This document shows, piece by piece, positions 13,801 through 23,502 of a stretch of 24,701 nt of DNA (positions are counted from its first letter, which is position 1; each line of letters opens with the position of its first letter). The DNA is taken from NCBI GenBank assembly GCA_013696915.1, contig JACCXR010000087.1, forward strand, positions 1 through 24,701. The letters are read 5' to 3'. The notes below the pieces were generated by a model. It saw only the letters and a list, made by a program, of their open reading frames with translations. It was not told where the DNA came from and made no database searches. The DNA is from Euzebyaceae bacterium. GTDB taxonomy: Bacteria; Actinomycetota; Nitriliruptoria; Euzebyales; Egibacteraceae. Position numbers and translations under genes: made by a program.

Positions 13801-14943
13801 TCAGCGGCCGTTGCGGGAGAAGTGCATCCAGTCGGTGAGGCTCTCCCACGTGCCGCCCCAGCCCCAGCCGATCGCGCTGAAGGCTTTGACCACCGGATCG
13901 CCCGCCTCCAGCATCCCGGGCCGGCACCAGGTCCGGTCGGTGTAGGCGGAGGCGAGCTCGGGGGCGACGACGTCGCCCTTGGCGTAGGGGTTCTGGAAGG
14001 GGTTGACGTCGACGGCGAGCCCGTAGGCGTGCTGCGACCACGAGGTCGCGCCACGGGTCGCGCGGCAGACGAAGGCGGTGGTGTTGTTGCCGTCGCCAGT
14101 CGGCGGGGCGTCGAGCTCCTCCGCGGCGGTGACGCGCATCTGTTCGATCGGGAAGCGCGCCTGGAACAGCTGGCGGAACACGACGACGAGGTCGTCGGCG
14201 ACCTCGGTGTTGACCAGCAGCTCGCCGGTGTGCGGGCGGTGGTCGAAACCCCAGAAGGACACGGTGACATACCGCAACTCGTCGAGGCCGACCGGGCATC
14301 GCACCGACCACGTCGAGCGGTCCGCCACCTCGGCCGGCACGGGCTCGACCGTGGCGACGAAGTCGCCGCCCTCGGGCGGCGGCAGGACGTCCACGGTGAC
14401 GAGGCGGCGGTCGCGGAGCTCGGGCGGGGTCGGCTGGATCTCCCCGAAACCGTCCGGCCGCAGCGGAAGCACCCTCGTCCCGAGCCACGCCGGCGGTGTG
14501 GCCGCCGCAGGGGGGCCGGCGGTCGGAGTGGCGCGGCCGGAGCCGGATTCGGCCTGGGTCGCCGGGGCGGGCGGAGGCGTCCGAGCAGGCGACGGGCTGG
14601 GGGTGGTCGCCGGCGGGGCGGCCGTGGGGCTCGGCTCCGGCGTGCCCGCGGGCATGGGCTCCGGCGTGCCCGTGGGCGTGCGGTCCGGCGTGCCCGTGGG
14701 GCCTCCCGTGGCCGTGGGGTCCGGCGTGTCCGTGGGCGTGCCGCCCGGCGTGCCCGTGGGGCCTCCCGTGGCCGTGGGGTCCGGCGGTGTGACCGGTTGC
14801 ACCGTCCCCGGTGTCTGATCCCCCGCCGACATCCGGAGGGCGGCGGACGTCGGTCCACCGTCGGGAGCGGCCCGGCAGCCACCCAACGCGAGTCCCGCGA
14901 TCACCGCCCAACCCGCGACCCACCACGGTGACGGTCGCGCCAT
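13801..14943 (-). CDS. Lipoprotein with M15-type (D-Ala-D-Ala carboxypeptidase-like) domain
   Basis: This 380-aa protein begins with a lipoprotein signal ending LALGGC (lipidated C23). A long Thr/Pro/Gly-rich linker (about 45-150, GTPTGTPEP-like units) should span the cell wall. A globular part (about 155-380) follows. The C-terminal motif SQHAYGLAVDVNPF places H305 and D312 as zinc ligands. DWMHF supplies D371 and H374, as in the VanY/M15 family. The domain should hydrolyse peptide cross-bridges or stems of peptidoglycan at the outer membrane face. The ATG at 14943 gives a proper signal; the longer frame from 15045 adds charged sequence. It is the upstream-most gene of the minus-strand group with the GH26-like genes, but the 248-bp gap and hairpin suggest separate transcription. 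Confidence 0.85.
   Translation of the reverse strand: MARPSPWWVAGWAVIAGLALGGCRAAPDGGPTSAALRMSAGDQTPGTVQPVTPPDPTATGGPTGTPGGTPTDTPDPTATGGPTGTPDRTPTGTPEPMPAGTPEPSPTAAPPATTPSPSPARTPPPAPATQAESGSGRATPTAGPPAAATPPAWLGTRVLPLRPDGFGEIQPTPPELRDRRLVTVDVLPPPEGGDFVATVEPVPAEVADRSTWSVRCPVGLDELRYVTVSFWGFDHRPHTGELLVNTEVADDLVVVFRQLFQARFPIEQMRVTAAEELDAPPTGDGNNTTAFVCRATRGATSWSQHAYGLAVDVNPFQNPYAKGDVVAPELASAYTDRTWCRPGMLEAGDPVVKAFSAIGWGWGGTWESLTDWMHFSRNGR
14685..14786. repeat. Tandem 60-bp-period repeat in the lipoprotein linker
   Basis: Bases 14685-14726 are identical to 14745-14786 (42 bp, offset 60 bp). They encode the repeated PDPTATGGPTGTP segment of the Thr/Pro-rich linker. Such repeats can change copy number by slippage and so alter linker length. 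Confidence 0.85.
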
Positions 14944-15122
14944 GACGCAACCGTAGCCGCCTGCCTCCGACCGCGCTGGCGACCTGGCGAGCTCGACGGC
15001 CGTCGGCGGCCTTCGGCGAGAACGCCGCTCCGGTTCTTTGTCCACAGCCGGTCTGGCCTTTCTCGGCAGCGCCCGCGGGCTCCGGCCTACGGTGACTCCA
15101 CAGACTTCGAGGGGAGAAACCG

Positions 15123-15803
15123 ATGGGCTACGACGTCGAGTACACCGGCACGATCAAGCTGGACCCGCCGCTGTCCGCCGGTGAGCGCGCGGCCGTGCGG
15201 CGCCTGGCAGATCAGCGCCAGCACGAGCCCGGCGACGTCAACGGCATCCCCGACGGCATGCCCGGCTACTGGTTCCCGTGGACGGCGACGCGGCGCGGAC
15301 ATCTCAAGCCGCCGGCCTGGCCCGACCGTTCGGGGATGCTGCCGGAGTGGCTGCGGTGGCTCCCGGACGCCGTGCTCGGCAGGCCCACGCGGATGCAGGG
15401 CAGGGTCCACGCCCGCGGGCGGGCGCCCGGGGACGAGTGGCGGATCGTCGCGGACACCGACCGGCTCGTCGTCGAGCGCGACCGTCTGCCGTGCCCGGCA
15501 TGCTGGCTCAACTGCCTGACCCTGGTGCCGCCGTCTGCGGCCTACCGGTTCCGCCATCCGGAGCCGGACGGCAACCTCGACATCGAGACGCTCACCGGCG
15601 AGCTGCACTCCGGACTGCTCGAGCGCTACGAGGCCCGCTGCCTCGACTTCGGGTTCTCCCCGGTCGAGCGGTCCCTCGACGTCGTCTGGCCCCCGCCTCC
15701 GGGCTCGCCGCCTCCCGTCCCGCCGTTCCAGGTGAAGTTCGCCGAACTGCTGGCCGGCTCGGACCTGCCGATGCCCGAGTTCCAGGCGTGGATCCGCGGC
15801 TGA
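15123..15803 (+). CDS. Hypothetical 226-aa protein
   Basis: The function is not recognised. The gene is well supported: GAGGGGAG lies 6 nt before the ATG, codon bias is strong, and the stop is followed by non-coding sequence. The opening MGYDVEYTGTIKLDPPLS loosely recalls small uncharacterised proteins that begin MGYxVxFxGxxxxDxPL, but I cannot confirm a family. It has no signal peptide or membrane segment. The middle contains several Trp residues (WFPW, WLRWLP), a CPAC pair (about residues 124-127) and a further Cys, and the C-terminal part has a Pro run (WPPPPGSPPPVPPF) before KFAELLAGSDLPMPEFQAW. It is divergent from the M15 lipoprotein (179 bp apart) and is followed, 140 bp later, by the ROK regulator on the same strand. 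Confidence 0.75.
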   Translation: MGYDVEYTGTIKLDPPLSAGERAAVRRLADQRQHEPGDVNGIPDGMPGYWFPWTATRRGHLKPPAWPDRSGMLPEWLRWLPDAVLGRPTRMQGRVHARGRAPGDEWRIVADTDRLVVERDRLPCPACWLNCLTLVPPSAAYRFRHPEPDGNLDIETLTGELHSGLLERYEARCLDFGFSPVERSLDVVWPPPPGSPPPVPPFQVKFAELLAGSDLPMPEFQAWIRG

Positions 15804-15943
15804 CCGTCGCCGGCGGCGCGGCCGGGGCAGACTTTGACCCAGGTCGGACGTCAGCCGCGAGCGGTGACCGTCCATCCATCGCTATGCTCCCGCCAGCGGC
15901 CGGAAGACCGAGGTCCGTAACGACCGAGGTCCGGACCGAGGTG

Positions 15944-17227
15944 ATGGCAGTCGGCGAAGGCATGAGCAGCCAAGCTGTCGACGTGCGCTGGATGCGACTG
16001 GCGAACCTGTCGCTCGTGCTCACGACGATCATCCGGCATGCGCCGGTGTCGCAATCCCTGCTCATCGACCTCACCGGGCTGAAGAAGCCCACGATCAGCA
16101 ACCTGGTCGACGAACTCGCCCGTCTCGGCTGGGTGCGCGTCGAGGGGGCGGTCCGCAACAAGATCGGGCGGCCGCGGCAGCTGCTCGCTCCCAACCCCGG
16201 TCGCGGGCTCATCGTCAGCGCCCAGATCAGCATCGATCGCCTCGCGACCCTGATCGTCGACTTCTCGGGGACGGAGCGCGCACGGGGCATCAGCACCGTC
16301 GACGTCTCCCGGATCAGCCAGTCCGAGACCGTCGGCAGGCTCGCGCACCTGGTCCGCGACGGGCTGCGGGACGCGGGGGCGGCGCCGGGGGGAGTCCTCG
16401 CCACGGCGCTCGGGCTGCCGGGCATCGTGGGAGAGCACGGGGACGTGGTCTACGTTCCCGGTCTGGCATGGGACACGGCCGACGTCGGTGGGATGCTGCG
16501 GTCGGCGCTCGCTGACGTGGTCGCGACCGACGTGCCCCTCCTCGTCGAGAACGAGGCCAATCTCGCCACCGTGTCCGAGCAGCGACCCCAGGCCTGTCGC
16601 GACGTCCACAACTTCGTCTACCTGCTCGGCGAGGCCGGCGTCGGCGCGGGCGTGGTGATCGACGGGGCGCTGTTCCGGGGCACGCGGGGAGCGGCCGGCG
16701 AGATCGGGCACGTCAGCATCGCGCTGGACGGCCCGCGGTGCAGCTGCGGCAAGCGCGGCTGCTGGGCGCTGTACGTCGGCCGGGAGGCCCTGCTGACCGC
16801 GGTGCGCCCCGGCCGCGCCGGCGGCCGTGGGTCGTCGCTGTGGAACGCTGGTTCCGGCCACGGCGGGGAACCGGACCCCCTGACGCCCGAGCGGATCGTC
16901 GCGGCGGCACGCGCGGGGGACGCCGTCGCCGCTGAGGCGCTGGGACTGCTGCGCCGGTATCTGGCCGCCGGCATCGGCAACATCGCCAGCGCCTACGACC
17001 CGGAGGTCGTCGTGCTCGGCGGCTTCCTCGCCACGGCGTTCGCCCAGGACCTCGACGCGCTTCAGTCCGAGGTGGACGCCTGGCTCATGGGGGACCTCTA
17101 CGACGGCCTGCGCGTCGAGCTGTCGACGCACGGTCACGACGCCCCCCTGTGGGGCGGCGTCGCCCTGGCCCTCCACCACCTCGCCGCCAACCCGCGGGCC
17201 GTCGACCCGCTGCCCGCCACAGGATGA
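15944..17227 (+). CDS. ROK-family transcriptional regulator (NagC/XylR type)
   Basis: This 427-aa protein has an N-terminal winged helix (about residues 15-80, with HAPVSQSLLIDLTGLKKPTISNLVDEL as helix-turn-helix and IGRPRQLL as wing) and a C-terminal ROK sugar-binding domain. The domain shows ALGLPGIVG (155-163), ENEANLA (202-208), the GEIGH motif (H256) and the zinc motif CSCGKRGC (C266, C268, C273). In most ROK proteins Glu follows shortly after the last Cys (GCLE); here it is GCWA. It should bind operator DNA and release it on binding a sugar or sugar phosphate. Starts at 15944 and 15962 are both possible, neither with a strong ribosome binding site. It ends 121 bp before the ABC importer operon on the same strand, its likely target. 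Confidence 0.9.
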   Translation: MAVGEGMSSQAVDVRWMRLANLSLVLTTIIRHAPVSQSLLIDLTGLKKPTISNLVDELARLGWVRVEGAVRNKIGRPRQLLAPNPGRGLIVSAQISIDRLATLIVDFSGTERARGISTVDVSRISQSETVGRLAHLVRDGLRDAGAAPGGVLATALGLPGIVGEHGDVVYVPGLAWDTADVGGMLRSALADVVATDVPLLVENEANLATVSEQRPQACRDVHNFVYLLGEAGVGAGVVIDGALFRGTRGAAGEIGHVSIALDGPRCSCGKRGCWALYVGREALLTAVRPGRAGGRGSSLWNAGSGHGGEPDPLTPERIVAAARAGDAVAAEALGLLRRYLAAGIGNIASAYDPEVVVLGGFLATAFAQDLDALQSEVDAWLMGDLYDGLRVELSTHGHDAPLWGGVALALHHLAANPRAVDPLPATG

Positions 17228-17244
17228 CCGCCCCAGACGGGTGC

Positions 17245-17274
17245 TTGTTCTCCCGGACGGCCTTCCGCTACCCT
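17245..17274 (+). promoter_or_regulatory. Candidate promoter for the ABC importer operon
   Basis: TTGTTC (17245-17250) and TACCCT (17269-17274), 18 bp apart, resemble a sigma-70-type promoter about 75 bp before the binding-protein start. It lies in the 121-bp gap after the ROK gene, where a ROK operator would also be expected. No convincing palindromic operator was found. Confidence 0.35.
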
Positions 17275-17348
17275 TCGTTCACGCGGCAGACAAAGGACCG
17301 GGCGGCTCCGCCCCACCAGCGGCGCTCCCCCTGAGGGTAGGGAACACG

Positions 17349-18968
17349 ATGGCTGCGTCCGTCCGCCAGACTCTGCGTCTCGTTCTTCTCGCCGGCCTCC
17401 CGCTCCTGCTCGTGCTCGCGGCCTGCGCGCCGATCGAGGACACGGCCGACGAGCAGCTCGAGGCCGGACAGGCCACCGGAGCCACCGAGGGCACCCAGGG
17501 CACCGAGACCGGGGACGGGTCGGAGACGGCCAGCGCCACCGGAGCGGCGGGCGGCGGCGGATCGCTGACCTACGCGGCGGCGCCGCCGAACACCATCGAC
17601 CCGCACATGATGAGCTCCCTCGGGGACATCCACACCGTCCAGCCGGTCGTCAACTACCTCGTCCGTCTGGGCTCTGACCTGTCGCTGCAGCCGGACCTCG
17701 CCACCGAGTGGGAGAGCGAGGACGGCCAGACCTGGACGTTCACCCTCCGCGAGGGCGTGACCTTCCACGACGGCTCCGACTTCACCGCCGAGGACGTCGT
17801 CGCCACGTTCGACCGGCTCGTCGACCCGGAGGTCGCCTCCGCCGCGGCCGGGTCGTTCACGTTCCTGGAGAAGGGCGGCACGACGGCCGTGGACGATCAC
17901 ACGGTCCAGTTCGACCTCACGGAGCCGGTCGGGGACTTCCCGGCGTGGGTCACCGCCTACCAGGCCGCGATCCTGCCGTCGGACTGGGAAGGCGATTTTG
18001 CCACGAACCCGATCGGGACGGGGCCGTTCGAGCTCACCGAGTACACGCCCCGGCTGAGCGCCCGCTACGAACGCAACCCCGACTACTGGGAGGAGGGGCT
18101 GCCCAAGCTCGACAGCATGGAGGCGATCTACTACGAGGACTTCGGGGCGCAGATCACCGCCATCCAGAGCGGTGACGTCGATCTCATGACGCTGCTGCCC
18201 GGCGACCTCGTGGACACCGTGCCGGCCGGCGGGGGGGTCGAGGTGCTGTCCGCGCCCAGCGCGACCCACGGCCAGATCACCATGCGGGTCGACATGGAGC
18301 CCTGGGACGACGTGCGCGTCCGCCAGGCCATGGCCCTGACGGTGGACCGCGAGCAGATCGTCGAGGAGCTGTGGGGAGGCCACGCGACCGTCGCCAACGA
18401 CCACACGCTCGCGCCGGTCTACGAAGAGGCGGAGGCGCTCGACCTCGATCGGCGGGCGCAGGACATCGAGCGCGCCCAGCAGCTGCTCACCGAGGCCGGG
18501 CATCCGGACGGCATCGACGTCGAGCTGACCACCTACGGCGGCATCGGCATCTTCGCGCAGGCCGTCGCCGAGATGGCCGCACCGGCCGGGATCCGCATCG
18601 AGATCACCGTCGAGCCCACCGACGTCTACTACCAGCACTGGACGGACCTGCCGCTGGCCATGGAGACGTGGCTGCACCGCTCCTCGATCGCGCAGATGCC
18701 GTCGCTGGCCTTCCGGTGCGGTGCCGACTGGAACGTCCCCCACTGGTGCAACGAGGACTTCGACGCGCTGATCGGGGAGTTGAACGCGACCGTCGACGAG
18801 GGCGAGCGCGCCGAGATCGCCGCGCAGATGGCCGCCATCCTCCACGAGGAGGTCCCGTCGGTCATCGCCTGGTTCCAGGACACGCTGTCGGCGGTCCGCG
18901 ACAACGTGTCCGGGTACGAAAGCCACCCGGCGAACTTCGTCGACTTCCGGACGACCACTGTGGAGTAG
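17349..18968 (+). CDS. ABC importer substrate-binding lipoprotein (family 5, peptide/oligosaccharide type)
   Basis: This 539-aa protein has a lipoprotein signal peptide ending LVLAAC (lipidated C26), then a flexible Thr/Gly/Glu-rich spacer (about 30-72). A family-5 extracellular solute-binding domain follows. Family features include NTIDPHM near its start, LREGVTFHDGSDFTAEDVVATFDRL (signature, split here around residue 135), PIGTGPFELTEY and RNPDYWEEGLPKLD. AGGG lies 6 nt before the chosen ATG at 17349; a longer frame from 17241 has no ribosome binding site. The protein should capture a peptide or oligosaccharide outside the membrane and deliver it to the two permeases that follow. The regulator next door is of a sugar-responsive family, so an oligosaccharide ligand is a fair alternative to a peptide. 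Confidence 0.93.
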   Translation: MAASVRQTLRLVLLAGLPLLLVLAACAPIEDTADEQLEAGQATGATEGTQGTETGDGSETASATGAAGGGGSLTYAAAPPNTIDPHMMSSLGDIHTVQPVVNYLVRLGSDLSLQPDLATEWESEDGQTWTFTLREGVTFHDGSDFTAEDVVATFDRLVDPEVASAAAGSFTFLEKGGTTAVDDHTVQFDLTEPVGDFPAWVTAYQAAILPSDWEGDFATNPIGTGPFELTEYTPRLSARYERNPDYWEEGLPKLDSMEAIYYEDFGAQITAIQSGDVDLMTLLPGDLVDTVPAGGGVEVLSAPSATHGQITMRVDMEPWDDVRVRQAMALTVDREQIVEELWGGHATVANDHTLAPVYEEAEALDLDRRAQDIERAQQLLTEAGHPDGIDVELTTYGGIGIFAQAVAEMAAPAGIRIEITVEPTDVYYQHWTDLPLAMETWLHRSSIAQMPSLAFRCGADWNVPHWCNEDFDALIGELNATVDEGERAEIAAQMAAILHEEVPSVIAWFQDTLSAVRDNVSGYESHPANFVDFRTTTVE

Positions 18969-18972
18969 CGGC

Positions 18973-19959
18973 GTGGCGCGCTCCGCGGACTCGGGCCTTC
19001 TCCGCTACTTCCTGCGAAGGCTGGCGGTGATGCTCGGCCTGCTCGTACTGGTCTCGGTCCTGATCTTCGCGATGGTGGAGATCCTGCCCGGGGACGTCGG
19101 CAACCTGATCCTCGGGCAGTACGCCACCGCGGAGAACGTCGACCTGGTGCGGCAGCAGCTGGGGCTCGACCGGCCCCTGGCCGTCCGCTACCTGGACTGG
19201 ATGGGCGGGTTCCTGACCGGCGACTGGGGCGACTCGTGGCGTCTCGGCACGCCGCTCGCGCCCCTGATCGGGCGGCGGCTGTACAACTCCGTCGTCCTGG
19301 CCGGCGTCGCGTTCGCCTTCGTCATCCCGGTGAGCATCACGGCCGGCATCGTGTCGGCGCTGCGCAGGGACCGCCTGACCGACCGGGTGATCAACGGCAT
19401 CAGCGTCGTGTCGATCACGATCCCCGAGTTCGTCAGCAGCATGTTCCTGATCCTGTTCTTCAGCCTGCTGCTGCCGTGGTTCCCCTCGTCGGCGATGGTC
19501 CCCGAGGACGCCGGCCCCCTGACGACGCTGCGGTACCTCGCCCTGCCGGTCATCGCGATCAGCCCGGTGCTCATCGGCTACATCGCGCGCACCGTGCGGG
19601 CCAGCATGATCACCGAGCTCGGTGCCGACTACACCCGCACCGCCTACCTCAAGGGGCTCGATCCCCGCACGGTCATCACCAAGCACGTCCTGCGCAACGC
19701 GCTGCTGCCGGCGATCACCGTGATCGCCAACCAGATCGCGTGGCTCGTCGGCGGGCTGGTGGTCATCGAGGCCGTGTTCAACTACCCCGGCATCGGCCAG
19801 CTGCTGCTCCAGGCGGCCCTGGTGCAGGACGTGCCGATGCTCGAGGCGATCGTCCTCATCCTGGCGGCCATCCTGATGCTTTCCAACCTCGCGGCCGATC
19901 TGCTCTACACGATGCTGAATCCCCGGGTGCGCGCCCAGGCGACCGGAGGGGCGACATGA
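18973..19959 (+). CDS. ABC importer permease, DppB-like
   Basis: This 328-aa integral membrane protein begins with LLRYFLRRLAVMLGLLVLVSVLIF, the standard opening of DppB/OppB permeases, followed by PGDVGNLILGQYAT. About six membrane segments are visible. The cytoplasmic EAA-like loop (about residues 218-240: ADYTRTAYLKGLDPRTV) contacts the ATPase. GTG at 18973 begins 4 nt after the binding-protein stop. Its TGA overlaps the next ATG as ATGA (19956-19959). With its partner it forms the substrate channel. Confidence 0.94.
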   Translation: MARSADSGLLRYFLRRLAVMLGLLVLVSVLIFAMVEILPGDVGNLILGQYATAENVDLVRQQLGLDRPLAVRYLDWMGGFLTGDWGDSWRLGTPLAPLIGRRLYNSVVLAGVAFAFVIPVSITAGIVSALRRDRLTDRVINGISVVSITIPEFVSSMFLILFFSLLLPWFPSSAMVPEDAGPLTTLRYLALPVIAISPVLIGYIARTVRASMITELGADYTRTAYLKGLDPRTVITKHVLRNALLPAITVIANQIAWLVGGLVVIEAVFNYPGIGQLLLQAALVQDVPMLEAIVLILAAILMLSNLAADLLYTMLNPRVRAQATGGAT

Positions 19960-20764
19960 TCGGGACGCGGCTGCGCACGCTCCTGGCCTCACCGGGCGTG
20001 ACCCTGGCGGTGGCGGTCGTCCTCGGCTGGCTGGCCATCGCCGTCATCTGGCCGCTGCTCGTGCCCTACGGCCCCACCGCGCAGCAGCTGGGCGGGCGGT
20101 ACGCGCCGCCGTCCGCCGAGCACTGGCTCGGCACCGACAACCTCGGTCGCGACGTGCTCAGCAGGATCCTCGCCGGCAGCCGGAGCGTGCTGATCGTCGG
20201 GCTCGCCTCCACGACCCTGGGGGTGGCCGTCGGGACGACCCTCGGACTGGTCGCGGGCTTCTACCGCGGCCGCGTCGACGAGCTCCTCATGCGGTCACTC
20301 GACCTGTTGATGGCGTTCCCGATCATCGTCATCGCCTCGGTGATCCTCGCGATGCTGGGACCGTCGCGGCTGAACCTCGTCCTCGTCATCGCGCTGATGC
20401 TCGCGCCGTACAACGCGCGGGTGGTGCGCTCCGCGGTGCTGTCGTGGCGCGACCGCGACTTCGTCGCCGCGGCGCGGCTGCGCGGCGAATCGGGGGCCTA
20501 CATCCTGTTCCGCGAGCTGCTGCCGAACATCATGGGCACCGTCAACGTCGAGTTCACGATGCGCCTGGCCCTGTCGATCTTCGCGGTCGCGACGCTGTCG
20601 TTCCTGGGGTTCGGCATCCAGCCGCCGACGCCCGACTGGGGCCTGATGGTCTCCGAGGGCCGGCCCTTCTACCAGATCGCCCCGTGGGTCGTCGTCGCCC
20701 CGGCGGCCGCGATCGCGTCGCTGGTCGTCGCCATCAACGTCGTCGCCCAGCGGCTGCGAGCCTC

Positions 20765-20768
<4 letters not shown>
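19956..20768 (+). CDS. ABC importer permease, DppC-like
   Basis: This 270-aa membrane protein has the DppC hallmark HWLGTDNLGRDVLSRILAGSR (about residues 50-70) in its N-terminal region. It has about six membrane segments, an EAA-type loop (RDFVAAARLRGESGAYILF) and the terminal SFLGFGIQPPTPDWG motif. GGAGGGG lies 5 nt before the ATG, which overlaps the DppB-like stop. Its own stop overlaps the GTG of the ATPase gene as GTGA (20765-20768). Tight coupling of all four genes indicates one operon. Confidence 0.94.
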
Positions 20769-22630
<1,862 letters not shown>

Positions 22631-22652
22631 CCGGCCGGCGGGGTCAGCCTCG

Positions 22653-22710
22653 GCCGCGCGCCTCAGCGGTGGATTCTGCCGGATACGGCACAGACCACCG
22701 CCGAGCGGCC
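22653..22710. terminator. Extended hairpin downstream of the ABC operon
   Basis: An 11-bp stem with one mismatch (22662-22672 with 22695-22705) encloses a 4x4 internal loop and a perfect inner hairpin TGCCG-GATA-CGGCA (22677-22690). Outside it, GGCCG (22653-22657) can pair with CGGCC (22706-22710) across a 4-nt bulge. It lies 22 bp beyond the operon stop and upstream of the convergent VapC stop (22795). It is a strong candidate for a shared terminator or mRNA-stabilising structure; no U-run follows. Confidence 0.55.
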
Positions 22711-22794
22711 AGCGCCTGCTCCCTGGACTGTCCGGCCAACGGTGACCTGGACGGGCCGGTCGGCGAATCCCGGGCGGCACCCCCGACCGGAGCG

Positions 22795-23175
22795 TCAGAC
22801 CGCTTCGACGGCAACGTCGCGGGCGTGCGCGGCGAGCGCCTCCATGTCGGCCTGGTCGCCGGTGAGAACCGTTCCACCGGGCTCGGCGAGCGCCACCACG
22901 ATGGCGTCCACGGCGGAAACCTGCCCGGCGCGGCGGCGAAGCTCCGCGGCCCTTCGAGCGAGTTCCTCGGAGACCTGCGTCTCGACCATGCACGTCTTCA
23001 GAAAGCGGTTCGTGAGGGCATCTCGTCCGGCGTGCCCCTGCAGCGACTCGACCAGGACCACGGTCGGGGCCACCGGCGGCCACAGCTGCGCGGCCCGCAG
23101 TGACCGGATCAGCGCCAGCGCGCGGGTCGACCGCTCGGCGAGGTGACTGACGCCGCCGCTGTCGACGATCAGCAC
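22795..23175 (-). CDS. vapC: PIN-domain toxin, VapC-like
   Basis: This 126-aa PIN-domain ribonuclease has the acidic metal-binding residues D5 (LIVDSGG), E43 (VLVESLQG), D90 (SAVDAIVVALA) and D107 (LTGDQADM). VapC toxins cut RNA, often tRNA or rRNA, and are held inactive by their antitoxin. The GTG start lies 3 nt after the antitoxin stop, with AGGG 6 nt upstream. Length is normal for the family. It converges on the ABC operon across an intergenic hairpin. The toxin name rests on the PIN domain plus the adjacent ribbon-helix-helix gene; the RNA target is unknown. Confidence 0.87.
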   Translation of the reverse strand: MLIVDSGGVSHLAERSTRALALIRSLRAAQLWPPVAPTVVLVESLQGHAGRDALTNRFLKTCMVETQVSEELARRAAELRRRAGQVSAVDAIVVALAEPGGTVLTGDQADMEALAAHARDVAVEAV

Positions 23176-23178
23176 ATG

Positions 23179-23427
23179 TCACCCTGCCTGGTTGACCTGA
23201 CGATTCCTGATCCGCCGGACGATCGAGTCTGCCCGGGACAGCTGGCGCGGCGTCGGTTCGCCCACCTCCTGCGCGAGCGCCGTGAGGTAGTCGTCGGTGG
23301 CGTCCAGCGCCCGGCGCCGTTGCAGTTCCGCCCGAACGGCCTCTTGGAGGAGCTCGGACGCAGGCAGGCCCCGGCTCTTCACCTCGTGGTAGAGATCGTC
23401 CGGAAGGTAGACCTGGAGCCGGGGCAT
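23179..23427 (-). CDS. vapB: Ribbon-helix-helix antitoxin, VapB-like
   Basis: This 82-aa protein has an N-terminal ribbon-helix-helix DNA-binding motif (about 1-40: MPRLQVYLPDDLYHEVKSRG, then SELLQEAVRAEL). Its C-terminal tail (about 41-82) should wrap and neutralise the toxin. It begins at the ATG at 23427; a longer frame reaching 24345 is only a shadow of the methyltransferase gene. It precedes the PIN toxin by 3 nt in the usual antitoxin-first order, and the complex is expected to repress its own promoter, which must lie in the 75-bp gap (23428-23502) shared with the divergent methyltransferase. Confidence 0.85.
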   Translation of the reverse strand: MPRLQVYLPDDLYHEVKSRGLPASELLQEAVRAELQRRRALDATDDYLTALAQEVGEPTPRQLSRADSIVRRIRNRQVNQAG

Positions 23428-23502
23428 GCGCCTAATCCTACGCCTATGCCCGGCGGCCGCCCAGACCGGCCGTGAACCTCCAGCGGCGATCTGGGGCACG
23501 CT

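Noticed and set aside
14496..14792. Plus-strand tandem frame rich in Trp, Ala, Cys and Pro
   Set aside because: It is the reverse reading of the Thr/Pro linker repeats of the lipoprotein; the repetition is explained by that gene.
13553..14950. Very long minus-strand frame joining the GH26-like gene to sequence opposite the M15 lipoprotein
   Set aside because: The upstream part is an out-of-frame reading of the lipoprotein gene, giving Gly/His/Arg repeats. The GTG at 13552 has an AGGAG site and a signal peptide.
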